NCBI RefSeq assembly: GCF_000702505.1
Contig: NZ_JNIM01000001.1
Span: 5,308,327-5,372,326 of the forward strand
Direction: 5' to 3'
Length of the DNA stretch: 64,000 nt
DNA from: Thermogemmatispora carboxidivorans
Lineage (GTDB): Bacteria; Chloroflexota; Ktedonobacteria; Ktedonobacterales; Ktedonobacteraceae
Of the stretch, positions 17,051 to 24,950 are shown one piece after another. The notes below the pieces were generated by a model. The model saw only the letters and a program-made list of their open reading frames with translations. It was not told the DNA's origin and ran no database searches. The translations under genes and the position numbers were made by a program. The stretch's first letter is position 1, and every line of letters begins with the position of its first letter.

Positions 17051-19156
17051 ATGCAGACCAAGCGTTGTCGTTTTTGTCATCAACCAGTGTCTATTTATGC
17101 CCAGGTGTGCCGTCACTGTGGGCGCTCCCTGGTGCCTTCTTCTGTGCCAAAGAGAAGAGAGAGACTGCGGAGACGCTCCATTCCCCCGGCATCGCCTCAG
17201 CCAATCGGCTATCATGCCGGACTGCACCCCGAGGATCAGCCTTATCTTTCCAGCCCGTTTCTGGTGCCGCCACTCGCTACGGGGGAGGAAGCTGGGGCAG
17301 AGCAACTGGCTTCTTCTGCCGCGCGTTCCGACAAGGCGGAGCCACAGCCGATGCACCTGGAGAGCCAGGAGGTTTGGCCCTTCCCTGCGCGGATTCAGCG
17401 AGGGGGGAGCAGTCGCGCCGAGGAGATCCTGGCTCCAGGCTCTTCTTCTCATCGGCGCAACCTCCTGCCGCGCGCCTTGCTGGTGCTGTTCCTGGTAGCG
17501 CTGGCAATGAGCGCGGCTCTTTCCTATCTGTTCTTCGCCCGCCGTTGGTCGGTTGCGACACTGACGCCTTCGCTGACGGTGATTCCGCGCCAGTTGCATT
17601 TCAATGAGAGTCTGACCCTGGTTGGCAAAGGATTTGGGGCCGGTGATCTGCTCGCCTTGCAGCGTGACGGAACGATCCCGTTACGAGATGCCCGCGGTCA
17701 GCCGCTGCGTGTGCAGGCCAATGCCATTGGCGCTTTCGCTCTTCAGGTGACCGTAACGCCAGATTGGCAGCCTGGAGAACACCAGCTTCTGGTTGTTGAT
17801 GAGACGCAGCTTTTGAGTATTGCAACGACCATTACCGTGCTGCCTTCGACGTCAACGCCGCCGCAGCTGAGGCTTTCCGATTACAGCGTTGATCTGGGGG
17901 CCGATCTTCCAGGGACGACGACGCGGCTGGCGATTACCTTGCTCAACGCTGGCGGTGGTCAGCTGAGCTGGCGGGCTAGCAGCGATCGTTCCTGGCTGCA
18001 AGTAGACCCAGTCAGCGGCAGTTTTGTCGGGAGCGAAGTAGTGACCTTGGTGGCTCAGCGTGGCGAGCTGGCAGCCGGCAACTATACAGCTCATGTGACT
18101 TTTGTCCAGCAGGCGGGAGAGCAGGGGAAAACCACGCAAGTCTTGGCGGTCACCATGACGGTCCTGGGTTCGTCGGCCACACTGAGTATCGCGCCCGCCA
18201 GTTTGAGTTACACGGCAAGTAGCGGCACGCAGGCCCCACTGAGGCAGACAGTGGCTCTGCAGAACCACAGTCAGCAGGCGCTTGACTGGAGCAGTCAGGT
18301 GAGTACCAACGCTGGCGGGGCCTGGCTGCAAGTCACGCCGAGCGCTGGCCACCTGGAGGCCGGAGCCAGCATCACGCTCAGTGTGACGGTCTCGCCTGCC
18401 TCGCTCTCTGCGGGAAGCTATCAAGGGACGGTGCTCTTTGAGAACCGTAGTGGTCTGGGAGATGAACCACAGTTGATGGTCAGTCTGCATGTGGTAGCAC
18501 CGGGCCGGCTGGCCCTGACGCCGTCTGCGCTCAGCTTCACAACGGCCCAGGGTCAGAATCCTGCTCCGCAGTCGCTGACGCTGCAGAACAGCGGTGGCCT
18601 CACACTGAGCTGGTCTCTGACGAGTAGCACAGGAGACAACAGGCAGTGGCTGGGAGCGACGCCAACGGCAGGTACGCTAGCCCCAGGGGGGCGCGCCACG
18701 GTGAGTGTGCAGGTCAACGCGGCTGGCCTGGTCCCTGGAAGCTATCAGGGACGCCTGATCTTCAGCGCCGGCTCGCTCAGACAAGAAATTACGGTTGCTT
18801 TAACGGTGCAGACACCAGCCGTGCCCACGATTACCGTCGGGCCAACGATCCTGATCTTTGACGTGCCGCACGGGACGACGCCGGCGGCTCAGACCGTGAC
18901 CATCACGAATGACGGCCAGGCACCGCTCAATTGGACCATTACCGCCGATAAGAGCGACCCGCCGTTGCAGATCACGCCCGCTAGTGGTGGCCCGCTGGCA
19001 CCAGGGCAAAACACAACGGTCAGTATCGCCCCCGTGCTCTCCCAGGTGCCTGCCAATACCTCGCTCAGTCTGACATTGACGGTGGCAGAACGTGATCCTG
19101 ACCTGGCCTCTCTGGTTGCCCCGCAGCAGGTGCTCGTTCTCATCGCTGTCATCTAA
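17051..19156 (+). CDS. Zinc-ribbon membrane protein with BACON/Ig-like repeats
   Basis: The 701-aa protein starts with a zinc ribbon (CRFCHQPVSIYAQVCRHCG), then a Pro-rich stretch, a single membrane helix near 145-165 (ALLVLFLVALAMSAALSYLF), an IPT/TIG-like domain and four BACON-like beta-sandwich repeats to the C terminus. Each repeat shows W-x-V/A-TP-x-SG-x-L-x-PG and a V-x-V-T-x-S pattern. The start at 17051 keeps the zinc ribbon intact; a frame from 17018 adds 11 residues without a ribosome-binding site. The cytoplasmic zinc ribbon and exported repeats suggest a cell-surface adhesion or carbohydrate-binding role, which I infer only from architecture. Confidence 0.75.
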   Translation: MQTKRCRFCHQPVSIYAQVCRHCGRSLVPSSVPKRRERLRRRSIPPASPQPIGYHAGLHPEDQPYLSSPFLVPPLATGEEAGAEQLASSAARSDKAEPQPMHLESQEVWPFPARIQRGGSSRAEEILAPGSSSHRRNLLPRALLVLFLVALAMSAALSYLFFARRWSVATLTPSLTVIPRQLHFNESLTLVGKGFGAGDLLALQRDGTIPLRDARGQPLRVQANAIGAFALQVTVTPDWQPGEHQLLVVDETQLLSIATTITVLPSTSTPPQLRLSDYSVDLGADLPGTTTRLAITLLNAGGGQLSWRASSDRSWLQVDPVSGSFVGSEVVTLVAQRGELAAGNYTAHVTFVQQAGEQGKTTQVLAVTMTVLGSSATLSIAPASLSYTASSGTQAPLRQTVALQNHSQQALDWSSQVSTNAGGAWLQVTPSAGHLEAGASITLSVTVSPASLSAGSYQGTVLFENRSGLGDEPQLMVSLHVVAPGRLALTPSALSFTTAQGQNPAPQSLTLQNSGGLTLSWSLTSSTGDNRQWLGATPTAGTLAPGGRATVSVQVNAAGLVPGSYQGRLIFSAGSLRQEITVALTVQTPAVPTITVGPTILIFDVPHGTTPAAQTVTITNDGQAPLNWTITADKSDPPLQITPASGGPLAPGQNTTVSIAPVLSQVPANTSLSLTLTVAERDPDLASLVAPQQVLVLIAVI

Positions 19157-19465
19157 GGCTCAGGCGTGTGGCTCTGTAGGGTCCCTGGCTCTCCCTCTCT
19201 GCCCTTGCTAGCCCTGGTGCTCTATGCTACACTCTCACCAGGCACAGCAGCAACAGACATCGACGCGCCTGACCCGGCTACGGGGCTAACAGGTGAGAGG
19301 TCAGGGCGTGGGGAAATGGAGGGACCAGAGAGAGGCGAGGTGAGACGGGGCGCGCCCTCTCCCACCAGCCTGTTCGGGTTCCGTCTGCTCTGCTGACTGG
19401 CTGGCTGGTTCCCTGCAAGGGAGCACATCAAGAGAGCCAGCACCATTCCTGTGGAGGAATTCACC
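19157..19465. other. Intergenic region
   Basis: About 310 bases without an accepted gene or clear promoter. GGAGGAATT at its end is the ribosome-binding site for the ferredoxin-like gene. Confidence 0.35.
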
Positions 19466-19789
19466 GTGCCAACGATTACGTTTGTACGTGAAAAGGTCAA
19501 GGTTGAGGTTCCTGAAGGCGACAATGTGCGCTACCCAGCGCTTGAGCACGATGTACCCGTTTACTGCGGCTTGTGGAAATTCGCCAACTGCCACGGCAAT
19601 GGACTCTGTGGGACGGATCGCGTAGCGGTCTCCCCAGCCAGCAATACGAATGAGCTGACCTTCATGGAAAAGTTCTGGCTGCGCAACGATCTCAAGAAGA
19701 ACCCGAATGTGCGCCTGGCCTGCCAGGTGCGCGTCTACGGCGACGTAAATGTTGAGACGTTGTGTAAGAGGGGCGGGGAAGGAGCCTAG
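19466..19789 (+). CDS. 2Fe-2S ferredoxin-like protein, atypical cysteine pattern
   Basis: The GTG at 19466 follows GGAGGAATTCACC and gives 107 aa. The overall shape (beta-rich start VREKVKVEVPEGDNVRYPAL, a Cys cluster near residue 33-48, late LACQ) is that of an adrenodoxin/plant-type ferredoxin. The cluster reads CGLWKFANCHGNGLCGTD: the expected C-x4-C-x2-C is replaced by C-x7-C-x5-C and an Asp stands where the third Cys should be. It may ligate its cluster unusually, or hold no cluster. It has no redox partner next to it; both neighbours are zinc-ribbon membrane proteins. An electron carrier role is inferred. Confidence 0.65.
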   Translation: MPTITFVREKVKVEVPEGDNVRYPALEHDVPVYCGLWKFANCHGNGLCGTDRVAVSPASNTNELTFMEKFWLRNDLKKNPNVRLACQVRVYGDVNVETLCKRGGEGA

Positions 19790-19928
19790 CGCCAGGTAGA
19801 GGCTGAGAAGGAGCAGGGCAGGACCTGTGTGCTTGTGGCCGCCCTTGTCTCCTTCCTCCTTTTTTGGAGGGGCTTCCTTCGCCCCCTCGTGGTCCGCTCC
19901 TGACCGCTAGCGCAGGACCAGGCTCAGG

Positions 19929-21251
19929 TTAGGGGCGCACAACGAAATAGAGGCGAATGGCCAGTTGGGGCTGTTTCCCCGCATCGTTCCAGTAGAGTTC
20001 GACCATGCCTTCCAGGGGCTGAGTAAAGCGCATCATCGAGACGCCCGTCCAGGAGCCGCCTTTAGAGTCTGGAGTGGCTTTTGAGAGCACCTGATAGAGC
20101 AGGCCATTGGTGTACCACTTGACGGTGACTGTGCCGGCTTTTTTGGCATGGACGCTGTAGGTCAGATAAATGGTCTGGCCGGGTTTAAAGACCTGACTGG
20201 GCTGAAGCGCGATGCCGGTCTTGGGGTCGACGCTGGGCGCAGTTGTGGCTGAGCTAATGATGCCGTAAGCCGGTCCATTCTCGCTGGCCTTGGGGTCGGG
20301 CAGGTTGGGCACCGGCGTCGCCGCGACGTTGGGAGGCGCAGCGCCAACGAGCTGGCCCAGGAAGGACAGCTTGCCCGTCACCTTAGCGTAATAGGTTGCA
20401 GCGCTGCACAGCAAGAGAATAACGATCACAAAGCTGAGGAAACCGCTGATGGCGCGGTAGCGCGGGATGATCGGCCTCGGCTTCGTGTACATGGGCGGAA
20501 TATAGAGCGCCTCCTCCTCCGTTGGGATACCCGCAATCGGAGGCCCTGGTACCTGCTGATTGAATGGCAAGAGGGCGCCGGTGTTGGTTCTCTGGTCCTG
20601 GACCTGTGGAATGAGGATCAGCGACTGCGTCGAGGGATTGGCCGGGTCCTGATAGAGCACGGGCAGCATGGCCATTGTCTGCTGACCCTGGCCCTGAAGA
20701 GGAGGTTGAGGGCCAGTCTGCTGCTGGACCGACATTCCCTCGAAGCCTGGGTAAGCGCCAGGAAATTGTTGCTGGCCCGCCGGGAAGGGTTCCTGGGAAA
20801 CAGCCTCGGTCGCCTCGCCCGGCGGCAGTGACTGATTCTGGCCCCAGAGAGGCGCGGAGATACCGTCAGTCCCGCTCATGGCTCCGGGAGAGCTGAAGCC
20901 AGGGGTGCTTAAAGCCGGATAGCTCACATCCGAGCCGCCGGAACCGACGGACGGGTAGTTCACCCCCGAGCCTCCCCCATTGCCCAGGCTGCCCAGCCCC
21001 TGCTGCTGATAGGGCTGATAGCTCGACAGTGATTGTGCCTGCCACTCTGTCCCTGTTCCAATTCCAGGCCCGGGTCCAGTCCCAAAAGAGGCCCCCAGCG
21101 GCGGCATGGCAACCGTCGTGTGACCACTGCCAGCGGAGAAGAAGCCACTGCCGCCGCTGTTGGCACCATTGGCCGGCGCCGGCCCACCGCAGTAAGGACA
21201 GGGACCCTCACCCTCCGGTCGATACGTATTACAGTGGACACAGAGCATCAT
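19929..21251 (-). CDS. Zinc-ribbon, disordered, membrane-anchored protein
   Basis: From the ATG at 21251 (AAGGTG upstream) the product is 440 aa. It opens with a zinc ribbon (CVHCNTYRPEGEGPCPYCG), followed by about 220 residues rich in Gly, Ser, Pro and Gln, a membrane helix near 268-288 (AISGFLSFVIVILLLCSAAT), and an outer domain of about 140 residues that contains KPGQTIYLTYSVHAKKAG and reads as a beta sandwich. The zinc ribbon plus long linker plus helix plus exported domain recurs in this window (17051-19156). The linker contains TVAMPP, similar to the Thr motif in the kinase cluster. The function is unknown. Confidence 0.7.
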   Translation of the reverse strand: MMLCVHCNTYRPEGEGPCPYCGGPAPANGANSGGSGFFSAGSGHTTVAMPPLGASFGTGPGPGIGTGTEWQAQSLSSYQPYQQQGLGSLGNGGGSGVNYPSVGSGGSDVSYPALSTPGFSSPGAMSGTDGISAPLWGQNQSLPPGEATEAVSQEPFPAGQQQFPGAYPGFEGMSVQQQTGPQPPLQGQGQQTMAMLPVLYQDPANPSTQSLILIPQVQDQRTNTGALLPFNQQVPGPPIAGIPTEEEALYIPPMYTKPRPIIPRYRAISGFLSFVIVILLLCSAATYYAKVTGKLSFLGQLVGAAPPNVAATPVPNLPDPKASENGPAYGIISSATTAPSVDPKTGIALQPSQVFKPGQTIYLTYSVHAKKAGTVTVKWYTNGLLYQVLSKATPDSKGGSWTGVSMMRFTQPLEGMVELYWNDAGKQPQLAIRLYFVVRP

Positions 21252-21634
21252 CACAATCACCTTCGCTATTTACCGGAAGTTATCTATCGAGCATCGATCT
21301 CCTTTCTGACAGTAGCATTGTTGCCTGATGCGGTCAAGAGTGAGCGGGCGCTTTAGGGCAAAATGGCTATCTCCAACGTATACAAATCTGTTTCAGAATG
21401 TGTCTCTCACCAGGAGGCCAGCCAGGATAAGAGCGCCCTTGCACCGTCAGAAGCGGCCATGATAGCATTACCTTGATGAAGGAATGCAAGGCCGACAGAC
21501 GCAGCCTGGTCCGCTTTTTTGCCTGTCTGTTTGCTGATCAGTTGACTGACTGTCTGGTTCGCTGGCTGCGCCGCCGGCGCTTGCTCGCTTGCAGCTTGTT
21601 GGTCTTGATCTGACTGCCTACTGAGCAGGTGCCT
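21252..21634. other. Divergent intergenic region
   Basis: About 380 bases. It carries the promoter for the minus-strand gene (21309-21337). Further on are T/C-rich and CTGGCTGC-rich stretches with no gene. Confidence 0.4.
21309..21337 (-). promoter_or_regulatory. Promoter of zinc-ribbon membrane protein gene
   Basis: On the minus strand TTGACC and TACTGT are separated by 17 bases, with a leader of about 50 bases to the ATG at 21251. The -35 is near-consensus and the -10 weak. Confidence 0.45.
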
Positions 21635-21892
21635 ATGGGAGAGTCACAGGAGCAATGGTATCAGCGCCAGGCAGTAGAGCATCTGGCGCAGCATATTCCT
21701 TTTGAGCAGGATGTTGCATCAAAGGCGGAGCAGATCGAGATGCTGCGCAGTCTGGTTCTCCGTCATGGCCGCGAGATGGACCCCGAGCAGTTCGGCTTTG
21801 AGGCCCGCTGTGAGCTGATCCGCCTGGGTCTCTGGAATCGCATCGGGCCTGGTCCGCGTTCAGAAAACCAGGAGGGCGAGGAGCTTTTCTGA
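21635..21892 (+). CDS. Small hypothetical protein, 85 aa
   Basis: The frame starts MGESQEQWYQRQAVEHLAQH and is helical and charged, with one Cys, no signal peptide and no membrane helix. The ATG at 21635 is preceded by GAGCAGGTG; a GTG two codons earlier is also possible. It sits 55 bases before the SDR gene on the same strand and may be co-transcribed. I do not recognise the family. Codon use is like that of neighbouring genes, which supports coding. Confidence 0.55.
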   Translation: MGESQEQWYQRQAVEHLAQHIPFEQDVASKAEQIEMLRSLVLRHGREMDPEQFGFEARCELIRLGLWNRIGPGPRSENQEGEELF

Positions 21893-21947
21893 TCTCTGGC
21901 CAGCCAGCGGCAGAGCGACGGAGAAGAAGAGAGGAGCAGAGAGCAAC

Positions 21948-22820
21948 ATGAGTACGACGGCAGGGAATGCGGCCATTGTGATTACGGGTTGCTCCAGCGG
22001 TTTCGGACGTGTCACGGCCCTGTATCTGGCGCGACGGGGCTGGCAGGTCTTTGCCACGGTGCGACGCGAGGCGGATGCCGGGCAGCTGCTGGCAGAGGCC
22101 AAGGCAGGCGGGAGCGATGGGAACCTGACGCCGCTCTTATGTGATATTACGGACGCCGCCCAGGTGAAGGCTCTGGGTGAGCAGGTGGCGGCGGCAACGC
22201 CAGCGTTGACAGCGCTCCTCAACAATGCGGGCACGGCCTTCGCTGGCCCTTTGGAGCTGATCGATCTTGACGATCTGCGGGCGCAGTTCGAGATCAATAC
22301 GATTGCCCATATTGGGGTGACACAGGCGCTGCTCCCGTTGCTGAAGGCGGCACGGGGGACGATTATCAATGTGAGCAGTGTGAATGGCCGTATTCCTTTG
22401 CCGGCTCTGGGTCCCTATGGGGCGAGCAAGTTCGCGCTGGAGGCCCTGAGTGATAGCCTGCGGGTCGAGTTGGCGCCTTTCGGGGTGCGGGTGGTGGTGA
22501 TTGAGCCGACCTCTAGCCCGACAGGGATCTGGCAGACGAGCATGGAACGGGCTCGCAGCAAGCTGGAACAGTACCGCGGCCAGGGAAGTCCTTACGAGCG
22601 CTTGCTCACGGTGATGGAGAAGAGCGCTATGCGCCTGGCCTCTGGCAGAGGAGGGTTCCCGCCAGAGCAGTTTGCTCAGACAGTTGAGAAGATTCTGCGC
22701 AGCCCTCGCCCACGCACGCGCTACGCTGTGCCGCCAGCGATGGCCTGGGCAATGCGTCTGCGCTATTGGCTCCCCGATCGTTTCTGGGACTGGCAGATTC
22801 GTCGCTCACTGCGCTGGTAG
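21948..22820 (+). CDS. Short-chain dehydrogenase/reductase (SDR)
   Basis: The 290-aa product is a classical SDR that should oxidise or reduce a hydroxyl/keto group using NAD(P). The nucleotide-binding motif TGCSSGFG lies at 13-20, NNAG at 92-95, and the catalytic Ser143/144, Tyr157 and Lys161 in the YGASK motif. The segment VRREADAG at 38-45 after beta-2 has Arg residues, which favours NADP over NAD. The C-terminal 60 residues are Arg-rich and helical, longer than in short family members. The substrate cannot be told from sequence. It follows the small gene at 21635 by 55 bases. Confidence 0.9.
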   Translation: MSTTAGNAAIVITGCSSGFGRVTALYLARRGWQVFATVRREADAGQLLAEAKAGGSDGNLTPLLCDITDAAQVKALGEQVAAATPALTALLNNAGTAFAGPLELIDLDDLRAQFEINTIAHIGVTQALLPLLKAARGTIINVSSVNGRIPLPALGPYGASKFALEALSDSLRVELAPFGVRVVVIEPTSSPTGIWQTSMERARSKLEQYRGQGSPYERLLTVMEKSAMRLASGRGGFPPEQFAQTVEKILRSPRPRTRYAVPPAMAWAMRLRYWLPDRFWDWQIRRSLRW

Positions 22821-22945
22821 CCTCGCGATGACCGTGGTGGCGCTGCTGCTCGGGCCGCCTCCCTCATCTGGCTAGCTTGACTGTTCTGAGGGGCGTTGAG
22901 CTGCTCTGGAACCCGGTGGCAAGGGAGCCAGAGCGGCTATTTTTG

Positions 22946-22954
22946 TGCTATCAT
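22946..22954 (+). promoter_or_regulatory. Extended -10-like promoter upstream of proline dehydrogenase
   Basis: TGCTATCAT gives an extended -10 (TGn plus TATCAT) about 80 bases before the ATG. No -35 is evident. Confidence 0.35.
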
Positions 22955-23034
22955 AGGGGCAGGAAAGCTTAGCAAGACAAGGCTATGCTGATGCTTGATC
23001 ATTTCGATTTCGTCATTGGTCAGAGGGGGCGCTG

Positions 23035-23943
23035 ATGCTCAGAGATACACTGCTGTATCTATCGCAGCATGATGGGCTGCGCAACTTTGCGCTGTCGAAC
23101 CGGGCAGCGCGCAATTTCTCTCATCGTTTTGTGGCCGGCGAGCAGCTGAGCGACAGTATCGAGGTGACTCGCACGCTCAATCAGCGGGGGCTGAGCGTGG
23201 CGCTGGATCACCTCGGCGAGAACGTTACCGACGAGCACGAGGCGCGAGCGGCGACCGAGGATTATATCCGCGCCCTGGGCAGCATTAAGGAGAGCGGCCT
23301 CGATGCCAATATCTCGATTAAGCTGACCGCCCTGGGCCTGGACATTTCGCCGATCTTGTGCGAGGAGAATCTGCGCCGCCTTTTGTCGGAGGCTGGTCGC
23401 CTGGGGATCTTTGTCTGCATCGATATGGAAAGCTCGGCCTATACCGAGCGGACGCTCGATCTGACGCTGCGCTTGCATCGCGAGTTTGAGCAGGTTGGGA
23501 CGGTGATCCAGGCTTATCTGTATCGTAGCAAGGATGACCTGGAGCGCCTGCTACAAGAAGGGGTGCGCGTGCGCCTGGTGAAGGGAGCCTATAAGGAGCC
23601 GCCGAATCTGGCTTTTCCCCAGAAGGCAGAGGTGGATGCCAATTATGTGCGCTTGATGGGGATGGTGCTGGCACGCGGGAATTTCCCGGCCATCGCCACC
23701 CACGATGAGGCGATGATTACGGCGGCCTGCCGCTTTGTCCGCGATCATGGGATCAGCCGCGATGCATTCGAGTTTCAGATGCTCTATGGTATCCGACGCG
23801 ATTTGCAGGAGCGCCTGGTGCGTCAGGGCTATCATGTGCGGGTCTATGTGCCCTACGGCTCGCAATGGTATCCCTATCTGATGCGCCGCCTGGCGGAGCG
23901 CCCGGCCAATCTGATGTTCGTCTTGAGCAATGCCTGGCGCTGA
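23035..23943 (+). CDS. Proline dehydrogenase (monofunctional)
   Basis: Proline dehydrogenase oxidises proline to pyrroline-5-carboxylate with FAD and passes electrons to the quinone pool. At 302 aa this is the monofunctional type. Family motifs visible in order: SIKLTALGLD, IDMESS near 132, RLVKGAY near 182, ATHDE near 222, EFQMLYGIR near 245, and the C-terminal substrate loop YGSQWYPYLMRRLAERP. The partner pyrroline-5-carboxylate dehydrogenase is not in the window. The start at 23035 follows GAGGGGGCGCTG. It may be read together with the NlpC/P60 gene that starts 64 bases after its stop. Confidence 0.94.
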   Translation: MLRDTLLYLSQHDGLRNFALSNRAARNFSHRFVAGEQLSDSIEVTRTLNQRGLSVALDHLGENVTDEHEARAATEDYIRALGSIKESGLDANISIKLTALGLDISPILCEENLRRLLSEAGRLGIFVCIDMESSAYTERTLDLTLRLHREFEQVGTVIQAYLYRSKDDLERLLQEGVRVRLVKGAYKEPPNLAFPQKAEVDANYVRLMGMVLARGNFPAIATHDEAMITAACRFVRDHGISRDAFEFQMLYGIRRDLQERLVRQGYHVRVYVPYGSQWYPYLMRRLAERPANLMFVLSNAWR

Positions 23944-24007
23944 GTACTCCTGTAGAGGCAGGCGCCCGGTATTTTTCAAGGCAAAGGCAAGCGAGGGGTG
24001 AGCGCTG

Positions 24008-24886
24008 ATGATGACAAAGCTGGTGGTGGCGGTGCCAGTGGCAGATGTGCGGCGCGAGCCGGATGCGGCTTCGGAGCTGGTGACGCAGGCACTGCTGAAC
24101 CGTGAGGTGGTAGTTGATGGGGAGCAGGGCGAGTGGCTACATGGGCAGCTTTCGGATTACAGTGGCTGGCTGCGCGAGGCCGATCTGGAGGAGCCGATTG
24201 TGACGGGCTTCTGCCGGGTTGGCGAGAGCTGTGGGACGGCTCTGCCGCTGGTGGCAGTGGTGCAGAGGCCACGAACCTGGCTCTTTGCGGGGGCGGAGGA
24301 CGCTGAGACGCTGGAGCCGGTCTATCTGTCGACGCTCTTGCCGGTGACCGATCTGCGTTTCGCTTCACGGGTGGAGGTGGCTCTGCCGGGCGAGCGCCGT
24401 GGCTGGTTGGAGCGCGAGGCGGTGGCGGTAGAGCTGGCCCACGAAGCTTTTCCGCACCGCCCCGTGACGGTGGCGCTAGGGTATGCCAGCGAGCTGCTGG
24501 GCACGCCCTACCTATGGGGCGGGACGACCTGTGAGGGGATCGATTGCAGCGGCCTGGTGCAGTTGTGTTATCGGATGGCGGGCTATGTGTTGCCGCGCGA
24601 TGCGGATCAGCAGTATGCCTTTCTGAGGCGCTCGGTGCCGCTGAGGGAGCTGCGCGCCGGCGACTTGCTCTTTTTTGGGCGCGAGCGGATTACGCATGTG
24701 GCGCTGGCTCTGGATGAGCGCCGCTTTGTGCATGCGGAGGGGGTGGAGTATCATCGCGTGGTGATCAATAGTCTGGAGCCGGGCGACGAGGACTATAACG
24801 AGCGGCTGGCGAGCTGTGTGTGGGGAGTGAAGCGCGTGGTGACGGAGGATGAACAGGCGGAAGGCCGCCAGCCCAGGCTTGAGTGA
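24008..24886 (+). CDS. NlpC/P60 endopeptidase with SH3 domains (YkfC-like)
   Basis: Residues 1-60 and about 75-140 look like two bacterial SH3 domains. The C-terminal NlpC/P60 domain carries the catalytic Cys in DCSGLVQ (about 180), His in THVAL (about 230) and a second His in FVHAEG (about 242). Spacing of 50 and 12 residues between them matches the gamma-D-glutamyl-L-diamino acid peptidase YkfC. No signal peptide is seen, which fits YkfC-type enzymes that recycle murein peptides in the cytoplasm. Two adjacent ATG codons exist (24008 and 24011). It follows proline dehydrogenase and converges on the TIR-NACHT gene. Confidence 0.9.
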   Translation: MMTKLVVAVPVADVRREPDAASELVTQALLNREVVVDGEQGEWLHGQLSDYSGWLREADLEEPIVTGFCRVGESCGTALPLVAVVQRPRTWLFAGAEDAETLEPVYLSTLLPVTDLRFASRVEVALPGERRGWLEREAVAVELAHEAFPHRPVTVALGYASELLGTPYLWGGTTCEGIDCSGLVQLCYRMAGYVLPRDADQQYAFLRRSVPLRELRAGDLLFFGRERITHVALALDERRFVHAEGVEYHRVVINSLEPGDEDYNERLASCVWGVKRVVTEDEQAEGRQPRLE

Positions 24887-24950
24887 GTGCGTGAGGCTGG
24901 GCCTGGCCAGCGGTCGCATCTGCTGCGTTATGAGGAGATGGAGACGGGGC

